A DNA stretch of 11,366 bases from an uncultured Clostridia bacterium (GTDB lineage: Bacteria; Bacillota_A; Clostridia; UMGS1840; HGM11507): NCBI GenBank assembly GCA_934403665.1, contig CAKRUL010000015.1:1-11366 (forward strand). The letters run 5' to 3'. Positions within the stretch are counted from its first letter, which is position 1, and each line of letters opens with the position of its first letter. The notes under the pieces are model-generated. The model had not been told where the DNA came from. It made no database searches and was given only the letters and a program-made list of their open reading frames with translations. The translations under genes were made by a program, and so were the position numbers. Below are positions 1 to 5,957 of this stretch, piece by piece.

Positions 1-355
<355 letters not shown>

Positions 356-387
356 TCATTGAATTTTTTTCTAAATCGTTTTTTTTT

Positions 388-416
388 ATTATAGCGCATT
401 TTTCAATGTTATGCAA
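388..416 (-). promoter_or_regulatory. Sigma-A-type promoter of gdhA
   Basis: Reading the minus strand, -35 TTGCAT (411-416) and -10 TATAAT (388-393) are separated by exactly 17 bases. Transcription would start near 381, giving a 5' leader of about 44 bases that is A/T-rich, including a run of A residues, before the GGAGG ribosome binding site. Assigned by consensus match and position only. Confidence 0.75.
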
Positions 417-422
417 CAGGTT

Positions 423-440
423 TTTGAAATAAATTTCAAA
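423..440. promoter_or_regulatory. Palindrome upstream of the gdhA promoter (possible operator)
   Basis: TTTGAAATAAATTTCAAA is an inverted repeat with 8-bp arms and a 2-base centre. It lies 6 bases upstream of the gdhA -35 box, where an activator or repressor could bind. The A/T-rich content means a chance origin is possible. The regulator, if any, is unknown. Confidence 0.35.
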
Positions 441-544
441 TTCATGTGAAAAATATGAAAAAACATCACTTTTTGCAATTTCCTCGATCTTCAACTTTCA
501 ATATTTGGGCATTTTATTCTATCATTGGAAGAAAAAAGAATCCA

Positions 545-580
545 ACGAAAAAGGGAAAGCAAAATTTCTGCTTTCCCTTT
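545..580 (-). terminator. Intrinsic terminator of the 2-hydroxyacid dehydrogenase gene
   Basis: Minus strand: an 11-bp perfect stem (arms 550-560 and 570-580, core GGGAAAGC/GCTTTCCC) with a 9-base loop, followed by a run of T residues (549-552 and into the stem base). It starts 7 bases after the stop codon of the dehydrogenase, which fits a rho-independent terminator separating it from gdhA. Confidence 0.85.
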
Positions 581-587
581 GTGATCT

Positions 588-1589
588 CTATCTTGTCTGA
601 TTTTTCGCATAGGCTTCGGAAATCTGGCAATAAAATCCGTCTTTTTTGCCCTCGGTAAATTCTTTAATATCTTTTGCCAAAGCCAATGTTACATATTCAC
701 GCCGATCAATCGTCGGGCCACCCATGTGCGGAATAGCAAGAACATTCGGAAGATATCTGAGCTTGCTGTCAGCATCCAGCGGTTCCTTCGTAAACACATC
801 CAAAGCCGCTTTAAACCGCAATGTTTCCAGCTCACGAATCATCGCCTCTTCATCAATGACTGCCCCTCGTGCTGTATTAATCAGCAAAGCTCCGTCCTTA
901 ATTTTTTTCAGCTGCTCTTCTCCGACGAGATGGAACGTCTTCGGATTCGAACCGGAGTGTACGGAAATAATATCACAGGTTTCAAAAATTTCATTTAACG
1001 GCACCACTGTAGCATTGTATTTTGCGGCCTCTTCCTGTGTCAGATAACTGGAATAAATTTTAATTTTGCAACGGAAAGGCTGCAACATTTTTGCAAAGAA
1101 TTTTGCAATCATGCCGAAACCGACTATTCCGACTGTTCTGTCCATGATGCCGGCATTATAAAAATCATCGGTTCTCCATCCGCCCGCTCTCACCAGATTC
1201 GAGTATTTCGGAATATCACGCAACGCCGCCATGGCATAGCACACACAGCTTTCAGCAACAGATTCCGCAAATACCGGATTTCCGCTTAACACAATGATTC
1301 CGCGGTCGTACACTGTATCGGTTGCCAAGCTGGCTACCGTTCCCCCTGTGTGTGCAACCACTTTCAACTGATCTGCTTTTTCCAGCACATCTTCTGTCAG
1401 AGAAGGGGTTCCCCAGCCTGTAATCAAAGCGTCTACCCCTTCCAGTTTGTCTTTTAATTCCTCCGGAGTGAACATTCTGTCATACGAGTTATATTCTACT
1501 TCTCCCAATTCCTCCAGCATTTTTTTGGAACGGTCTGTAAAGAAAGTGTCCCTCGTATACCCCACCGGCGAAGTTACCAATATCTTCAT
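588..1589 (-). CDS. D-isomer-specific 2-hydroxyacid dehydrogenase family protein (333 aa)
   Basis: An NAD(P)-dependent, probably cytosolic oxidoreductase of the family that includes phosphoglycerate, glycerate and D-lactate dehydrogenases, interconverting a D-2-hydroxyacid and a 2-oxoacid. Visible features: an N-terminal flavodoxin-like substrate domain, then a Rossmann domain with TVGIVGFGMIAKF (about 152-164). Its dinucleotide fingerprint is GxGxxA, rather than the commoner GxGxxG. The catalytic set is complete: Arg241 in NTARGAVID, Glu269 in DVFTKEPL and His288 in IPHMGGPT. Length is typical. The start at 1589 is preferred over an in-frame start at 1670 because AGGAGG (1597-1602) is 7 bases away and the longer form would run through the promoter. 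It has its own promoter and terminator, so it is monocistronic. The substrate cannot be assigned; neighbours give no pathway hint. Confidence 0.9.
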   Translation of the reverse strand: MKILVTSPVGYTRDTFFTDRSKKMLEELGEVEYNSYDRMFTPEELKDKLEGVDALITGWGTPSLTEDVLEKADQLKVVAHTGGTVASLATDTVYDRGIIVLSGNPVFAESVAESCVCYAMAALRDIPKYSNLVRAGGWRTDDFYNAGIMDRTVGIVGFGMIAKFFAKMLQPFRCKIKIYSSYLTQEEAAKYNATVVPLNEIFETCDIISVHSGSNPKTFHLVGEEQLKKIKDGALLINTARGAVIDEEAMIRELETLRFKAALDVFTKEPLDADSKLRYLPNVLAIPHMGGPTIDRREYVTLALAKDIKEFTEGKKDGFYCQISEAYAKNQTR

Positions 1590-1632
1590 TTTGCTTCCTC
1601 CTGTTTTCACTATTGTGATATTATACAGAGGT

Positions 1633-1661
1633 ATTATAACATTCGTTCCGAAAATTAGCAA
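1633..1661 (-). promoter_or_regulatory. Promoter of the 2-hydroxyacid dehydrogenase gene (extended -10)
   Basis: Minus strand: -35 TTGCTA (1656-1661), a 17-base spacer, and -10 TATAAT (1633-1638) preceded by TGT, an extended -10 element. Predicted start is near 1626, with a leader of about 37 bases. A second TATAAT lies at 1620-1625 but has no acceptable -35 box at the right distance. Confidence 0.8.
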
Positions 1662-1843
1662 GAATTTCAAAAGAAAAAAGCAAATTTTGTTGTTTTATTG
1701 TCAATAACGGAGGATTCCTTTCTGAACGGAAAGAGAAAATTCCCGAAATGTGACTCGTTTTCACTCGCATAATGCCAAGCTATTTTGTCGGTTCTCCGTT
1801 TGTTGCCTTTGAGCAGACACCTGCCCAAATCCATAAATGTATT

Positions 1844-2431
1844 CTATTCCGTATGACAATTCAGCAAATTCTTCAATTGATCCAAGGCCTTCCTTCTGTG
1901 GCTGATCTTGTTTTTTTCTGCCTTGTTCATTTGTGCGAATGTCTTTTCAAACTCCGGAACATAAAAAAGAGGGTCATATCCAAAACCTCCGCCCCCTTGT
2001 CTTTCATACAAGATCTCACCCGGACATTCTCCGGCTGCCTCCAGTGCAGACCCATCCGGAAAAACCGCACAAACAGCACAGACAAACTTTGCCCGGCGGT
2101 TTGTCTGTGCTTTCATCTTCTTTAAAAGCTTTTCATTGTTTGCGTCATCGTCCCCGTGCACGCCGCAGTATCGTGCTGAATAAATTCCCGGTTCTCCGCC
2201 AAGAGCCTCCACCATCAAACCCGAATCATCTGCAATGGTTGGAAATCCGCTCATTTTTGCAATCGTTCGAGCCTTCAGCAAAGCATTTTCCGCAAATGTT
2301 TTGCCGGTCTCCTCTACCTCCACATCCATTTTCAGCTCTTTCAATGAAATGGCCTCATGCCCAGATTCCTTTAAAATATCAGAAACCTCCTGCAATTTTC
2401 CGGGATTATTGGTTGCTATCACAAATTTCAT
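1844..2431 (-). CDS. rdgB: XTP/dITP diphosphatase (RdgB/HAM1 family, 195 aa)
   Basis: Hydrolyses non-canonical purine nucleoside triphosphates (dITP, ITP, XTP) to monophosphate and pyrophosphate, keeping deaminated purines out of DNA and RNA; a cytosolic, normally dimeric enzyme. Family motifs are all present: TNNPGK at residues 7-12, EETGKTFAENALLKA at 40-54, IADDSGL with the catalytic Asp at about 69, GGFGYDPLF at 148-156 and ISHRRKAL near the C-terminus. Length is normal. Start at 2431 is chosen because AGGAGG (2440-2445) is 8 bases upstream and the protein then begins MKFVIATNNPGK as in homologues. The start lies inside the end of rph (26-base overlap), so the two are probably translationally coupled. 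No convincing terminator was found downstream. Confidence 0.97.
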   Translation of the reverse strand: MKFVIATNNPGKLQEVSDILKESGHEAISLKELKMDVEVEETGKTFAENALLKARTIAKMSGFPTIADDSGLMVEALGGEPGIYSARYCGVHGDDDANNEKLLKKMKAQTNRRAKFVCAVCAVFPDGSALEAAGECPGEILYERQGGGGFGYDPLFYVPEFEKTFAQMNKAEKNKISHRRKALDQLKNLLNCHTE

Positions 2432-3152
2432 CTTGTTCTCCTCCTTTTCCAAAAGCATCTCTCTGTGCCCGGATCAGTTCCGAAATGCCTTTTTTCGCAA
2501 GCGTGAAAATTTGATTAAATTCCGTCTCATCGAAAGGAGCCTGTTCCCCTGTGCCCTGAATTTCTATGATTTTTCCATCCTCATTTAAAATGAAATTAAA
2601 ATCGGCAACCGCATGGGAATCCTCCTCATAATCCAAATCCAAAAGACATTGTTCCCCCACAATTCCTGCCGAAACCGCCGCAACAAAAGAGTGAACCGGC
2701 ATCTTTTTCAGGACACCCTGTTCTACCAATCTTGAAAAAGCGAGATACATCGCCACAAAGCCTCCGGTGATAGCGGCTGTCCGGGTTCCGCCGTCCGCCT
2801 GAATCACATCGCAGTCAATCGTCATGGTATTCTCCCCCATCGCAGAAAGATCAGTGACCGAGCGAAGTGCCCGACCGATCAGTCTTTGAATCTCCGAAGC
2901 TCTCCCATTCACCTTAAGCTTTGTAATATCCCTGGCGTTTCTCTGCTGCGTAGCTCTTGGCAGCATTGCGTATTCCGCCGTTACCCAGCCTTCGCCGGTC
3001 CCCTTTTTGTGAAACGGAACCTTTTCCTCAAAACTTGCAGTGCAGATGACCTTTGTTTCCCCGGTTTCTATCAGAACCGACCCCTCGGCATATTTTGTAT
3101 AGTCCAGTGTAATTCTGGTCTGTCTCAATTCATCAAACGCTCTGTCTCTCAT
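2406..3152 (-). CDS. rph: Ribonuclease PH (248 aa)
   Basis: A phosphorolytic 3'-to-5' exoribonuclease that trims the 3' ends of tRNA precursors and takes part in rRNA maturation; it acts in the cytoplasm as a hexamer of the RNase PH fold. Diagnostic segments: the family N-terminus (RAFDELRQTRITLDYTKYAE), GEGWVTAEYAMLPRAT, NGRASEIQRLIGRALRSV, and QADGGTRTAAITGG, which holds the phosphate-binding Gly-Thr-Arg region. Acidic metal/catalytic-site residues lie in LDLDYEEDSHAVADFN. Full family length. AGGAGG (3161-3166) is 8 bases upstream of the ATG. It is followed by rdgB in an overlapping arrangement, a pairing common in Firmicutes. It is transcribed from a clear promoter at 3182-3210. Confidence 0.98.
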   Translation of the reverse strand: MRDRAFDELRQTRITLDYTKYAEGSVLIETGETKVICTASFEEKVPFHKKGTGEGWVTAEYAMLPRATQQRNARDITKLKVNGRASEIQRLIGRALRSVTDLSAMGENTMTIDCDVIQADGGTRTAAITGGFVAMYLAFSRLVEQGVLKKMPVHSFVAAVSAGIVGEQCLLDLDYEEDSHAVADFNFILNEDGKIIEIQGTGEQAPFDETEFNQIFTLAKKGISELIRAQRDAFGKGGEQDEICDSNQ

Positions 3153-3181
3153 CGCCTTTTCCTCCTGTAAATGATTGTATC

Positions 3182-3210
3182 ATTATATCAATATTGCATG
3201 TTTTTTTCAA
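3182..3210 (-). promoter_or_regulatory. Promoter of the rph-rdgB operon
   Basis: Minus strand: -35 TTGAAA (3205-3210) and -10 TATAAT (3182-3187) with a 17-base spacer. Predicted start is near 3175, about 23 bases before the rph ATG, leaving room for just the ribosome binding site. It is divergent from the nfeD promoter, with 57 bases between the two -35 boxes. Confidence 0.8.
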
Positions 3211-3267
3211 GAAAAAGACCGGATAAAAAATATCCTGTAATGCTTGTTGTATTATTTCGAAAAACCA

Positions 3268-3296
3268 TTGTTTTCCAAAGCATCCTATGTTATAAT
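3268..3296 (+). promoter_or_regulatory. Promoter of the nfeD-SPFH operon (extended -10)
   Basis: Plus strand: -35 TTGTTT (3268-3273), a 17-base spacer, and -10 TATAAT (3291-3296) preceded by TGT. Predicted start is near 3303, with a leader of about 60 bases. The -10 context ATGTTATAATA is identical to that of the dehydrogenase promoter at 1633-1661. Confidence 0.8.
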
Positions 3297-3363
3297 AAAT
3301 AAGAAATTTCTGCGTTTCGGAAAATACGGAATGTTTTATTTTTCATGAAAAGGAGGTTGCTGT

Positions 3364-3783
3364 ATGGAATACGCTTGGCTCATATGGATTCTGATCGCCG
3401 TAATTCTTTTTCTTTTTGAAGCGATCACCGTTTCACTGACAAGTATATGGTTTGCAATCGGCGCGTTGATTGCTGCTGTAATATCTTATTTTACGCCGAA
3501 TGTTTGGATTCCGATCTTTTGTTTTCTTTTATCATCAGGTGTGCTGCTCGCTCTTACCAAACCGATTTTGAACAAGCGGATCAAAAGAGCGCATACCAAT
3601 TCCGACTCTCTGATCGGAAAACAGGTTTTGGTCATCAAAAAAATTGACAATGTCAACGGAGGCGGCCAGGTAAAATATAATGCCGCCGTATGGACAGCAA
3701 AAAGCGCAGACGGCAGTATCATCGAGAAGGGTCAGACGGTTACGGTGCAGGAAATCAAAGGGGTCAGTTTGATTGTCAAATGA
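3364..3783 (+). CDS. NfeD family membrane protein, short form (139 aa)
   Basis: A small integral membrane protein of the NfeD family, the usual partner of SPFH/stomatin-type proteins; the family is thought to act in membrane-domain organisation and envelope homeostasis, but its biochemical role is not firmly settled. Three hydrophobic segments are visible (about residues 5-24, 27-42 and 46-66), followed by a basic loop and a C-terminal beta-rich domain (about 83-139, SLIGKQVLVIKKI to KGVSLIVK), which corresponds to the OB-fold of NfeD proteins. The serine-protease domain found in long NfeD proteins is absent. AGGAGG (3351-3356) lies 7 bases before the ATG. The SPFH gene follows after 89 bases on the same strand, supporting a functional pair. 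Confidence 0.9.
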   Translation: MEYAWLIWILIAVILFLFEAITVSLTSIWFAIGALIAAVISYFTPNVWIPIFCFLLSSGVLLALTKPILNKRIKRAHTNSDSLIGKQVLVIKKIDNVNGGGQVKYNAAVWTAKSADGSIIEKGQTVTVQEIKGVSLIVK

Positions 3784-3872
3784 TTCTTTTGTTCCCATAA
3801 AAAGCGGAACTGTTTGAGGTTTCGCCATTTTACATACACTAATCTTATCAGGTAAAGAAAGGATGATTTCAA

Positions 3873-4799
3873 GTGGCAGGATTTATTGTTTTTATTGTGT
3901 TTGTCGCAATCATTTTGATTATAGCTGCCCGTATGATTGTGATTGTGCCTCAGGCGAGCGCATATGTGCTGGAACGTTTGGGAGCTTTCCAAGCTGTCTG
4001 GGATGTGGGACTGCACATCAAGGTTCCCTTCATTGACAAAGTTGCATCCAGAGTAACGTTAAAGGAAACGGTTTATGATTTCCAGCCGCAGCCGGTTATC
4101 ACCAAAGACAACGTCACCATGTCGATTGATACGGTTATTTTTGCGCAGATTACCGACCCGAAACTGTATACCTATGGCATTGTGAACCCTACCAAAGCAA
4201 TCGAAAACCTGACTGCTACAACGCTGCGTAATATTATCGGTGATTTGGAGCTGGACGAAACACTGACCTCCAGAGACACCATCAATACCCACATGCGCTC
4301 CATTTTGGATGAAGCAACCGATCCTTGGGGCATCAAGATCAATCGTGTAGAGCTGAAAAACATTGATCCACCGGAAGACATCAAAAATGCCATGGAAAAA
4401 CAGATGCGGGCAGAACGTGAAAAGAGGGAACAAATCCTGCAGGCCGAAGGAAAAAAACAATCGGCTGTTTTGGAAGCACAGGGAGAAAAAGAAGCAAAAA
4501 TCCTCCGTGCCCAAGCGGATAAAGAAGCTCAGATTCTGAAGGCTGAAGGGGAGAAAGAGGCAAAAATCCGCCATGCAGAAGGGGAAGCAGAAGCCATTCT
4601 GAAGGTGCAGGAAGCTACTGCGGAAGGTCTCAAAAAGTTAAACGCTTCTCAACCTACTGCGGAAGTTCTGACGTTGAAAAGCTATGAAGCAATGGAAAAC
4701 GTTGCTCAAGGGAATGCAACCAAGCTCATTATTCCTTCCGACTTGCAAGGAACGGTCGGCTTGGCTTCCACCATCAAAGAGGTATTTGAGAAAAAATAA
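3873..4799 (+). CDS. SPFH/stomatin-like membrane protein, slipin/QmcA type (308 aa)
   Basis: A membrane-scaffold protein of the SPFH (stomatin, prohibitin, flotillin, HflK/C) superfamily, expected to oligomerise at the inner face of the membrane in concert with NfeD. Visible order: an N-terminal hydrophobic anchor (about 4-26), the SPFH domain (about 24-180, with VPQASAYVLERLGAF, LKETVYDFQPQPVITKDN and LKNIDPPEDIKNAM), a charged coiled coil, and a C-terminal tail (LTLKSYEAMENVAQG). The coiled coil contains five back-to-back 11-residue units at 189-243, rich in AEGEKEAKI-like text. Start is a GTG at 3873, supported by AAAGGA (3858-3863) 9 bases upstream; a nearby ATG at 3863 is in another frame. 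Probably co-transcribed with the upstream nfeD gene, as the 89-base gap shows no terminator. Confidence 0.93.
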   Translation: MAGFIVFIVFVAIILIIAARMIVIVPQASAYVLERLGAFQAVWDVGLHIKVPFIDKVASRVTLKETVYDFQPQPVITKDNVTMSIDTVIFAQITDPKLYTYGIVNPTKAIENLTATTLRNIIGDLELDETLTSRDTINTHMRSILDEATDPWGIKINRVELKNIDPPEDIKNAMEKQMRAEREKREQILQAEGKKQSAVLEAQGEKEAKILRAQADKEAQILKAEGEKEAKIRHAEGEAEAILKVQEATAEGLKKLNASQPTAEVLTLKSYEAMENVAQGNATKLIIPSDLQGTVGLASTIKEVFEKK

Positions 4800-4830
4800 T
4801 TGACCTGAAAAATCTGTTCAAAGCCATACA

Positions 4831-4867
4831 TAAAGCGCCTGAAATCTTAATGATTTCAGGCGCTTTA
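4831..4867. terminator. Perfect 16-bp hairpin between convergent operons, probable bidirectional terminator
   Basis: Arms 4831-4846 and 4852-4867 (core GCGCCTGAAATC/GATTTCAGGCGC) are perfectly complementary, with a 5-base loop. It lies 32 bases after the SPFH stop on the plus strand and 67 bases after the last gene of the surface-protein locus on the minus strand. On both strands the G/C stem is followed by only three T residues, so it is a poor textbook intrinsic terminator, but its position between convergent genes makes termination in both directions the likeliest role. Confidence 0.65.
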
Positions 4868-4934
4868 GCGTATCAGTAAACCGCTCGACTCATCGGCAGA
4901 TGCGCAAACAGCTTTTTTTGCAATCCGCGCTTTC

Positions 4935-5942
4935 CTATATCAGTCCGCCCCAATTGGTGACGATAACGTCTCCGTAAACAATTTTTTCTCCGCCTCCGGC
5001 AATCGTATAAACCGCATAAGGTCTGGTGTAATACATTTCACCAAGCACGGAAACGCTTCCCCTGATCTCAATTCCGAACTGTCCTGCTGCATTAATCTTC
5101 TTACCCTGCAAGGCAACGCAGGAGACTCCGTTCCATTCCGGAGAGGAAACGGTTTTGGAATACACAACGCCATATTCTTTCAAGGTATAGGTGTCTCCGC
5201 CGGGTTGAATTAATTTCGCGAAGGAAATCCCACCGTTTTCCGACACAAACGTCTGCGCAATACTGCTGGTATGCGGAACGCTTGCATCCGCTTTAAACGT
5301 TACCTGCAATGTTGCGTCAGCTGTAATAGCAGGTGTTGTATAATCCCGAACTCCAATGACAGGCGTGCCGTTATAAAGAATCTGATCCAAAACATATCCC
5401 TCATCAGGAACAATGGTAAAGGTTGCAGTCTTTCCATCACCAACCCCTATTCTTGCCGTGCCGGATGTATATTCTATGGTATCCTTCACAAGTTTTCCGT
5501 TGTTTCCTACCTCTAAAGCCAGGGTGTGATCCACCGGGAAAGAAATTTCTCCTTTTGATGCCAAAGGCGTTGCCCCGGAAAATACATATAAATAATCGGA
5601 AATGGTATTCATCGCCCCGGGAATTGCCGCTTTAAAGGAAAAGAGGACATCGACGCTGTCAGAAGAGGTGACATTCTCATCCATATAATAGATATATCCG
5701 CTTTTGGCCGCTCCGTTGTACTGAAAAGAAGTTTTTGGCGATATGCCGTTTGATTTCTCCCCCATTACAACAAGCGCAACCCTCTGTGACGGAGCAGCCG
5801 TCACTTTCACTCTAACCGCATAAATTCCTTCTTCCCGCTGCTGACAGGAGAGCACTTCCAGATTCACATTTTCCTGTGCAAATACTGCCGTCTGGCAGAA
5901 TAACAACAACAGTGCGAGAATAAGGTATCCAATTTTTTTCAT
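4935..5942 (-). CDS. Secreted protein with Ig-like module and InlB-B-like repeat (335 aa)
   Basis: An exported protein of unknown function. It begins with a clear signal peptide (MKKIGYLILALLLLFCQ, likely cut after AVFA near residue 22). Then follow an Ig-like beta-rich module (about 25-137), a segment resembling the divergent InlB B-repeat (about 143-218; TFTIVPDEGYVLDQILYNG then TLQVTF), and a C-terminal beta-rich module (about 228-335) with EYGVVYS, GQFGIEIRG and MYYTRPYAVY. No catalytic motif is recognised and there is no wall-anchor signal, so a soluble or protein-bound accessory (adhesion or glycan-binding) role is inferred. ATG at 5942 is chosen over TTG at 5951 because AAAGGAG (5952-5958) is 9 bases from the ATG but abuts the TTG. 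The ribosome binding site overlaps the stop of the preceding gene. Last gene of the run. Confidence 0.85.
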   Translation of the reverse strand: MKKIGYLILALLLLFCQTAVFAQENVNLEVLSCQQREEGIYAVRVKVTAAPSQRVALVVMGEKSNGISPKTSFQYNGAAKSGYIYYMDENVTSSDSVDVLFSFKAAIPGAMNTISDYLYVFSGATPLASKGEISFPVDHTLALEVGNNGKLVKDTIEYTSGTARIGVGDGKTATFTIVPDEGYVLDQILYNGTPVIGVRDYTTPAITADATLQVTFKADASVPHTSSIAQTFVSENGGISFAKLIQPGGDTYTLKEYGVVYSKTVSSPEWNGVSCVALQGKKINAAGQFGIEIRGSVSVLGEMYYTRPYAVYTIAGGGEKIVYGDVIVTNWGGLI

Positions 5943-5957
5943 ACCTATCAACTCCTT

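Noticed and set aside
1590..1670. An N-terminally longer dehydrogenase starting at 1670
   Set aside because: The 27 extra residues are unlike the family, have no ribosome binding site, and would overlap the promoter; AGGAGG supports the start at 1589.
1699..1704. A perfect TTGACA (-35 consensus) on the minus strand upstream of the dehydrogenase gene
   Set aside because: At a 17-base spacing the -10 position reads GCTTTT, so no promoter is supported there; the TTGCTA/TATAAT pair further downstream is complete.
1933..2514. A long plus-strand open frame opposite rdgB and the end of rph
   Set aside because: It is antisense to two genes with unmistakable family motifs, and its translation is low-complexity and unlike a protein domain.
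3218..3235. Short inverted repeat GGATA/TATCC between the divergent rph and nfeD promoters
   Set aside because: The arms are only 5 bp around an A-rich loop, which is expected by chance in such sequence.
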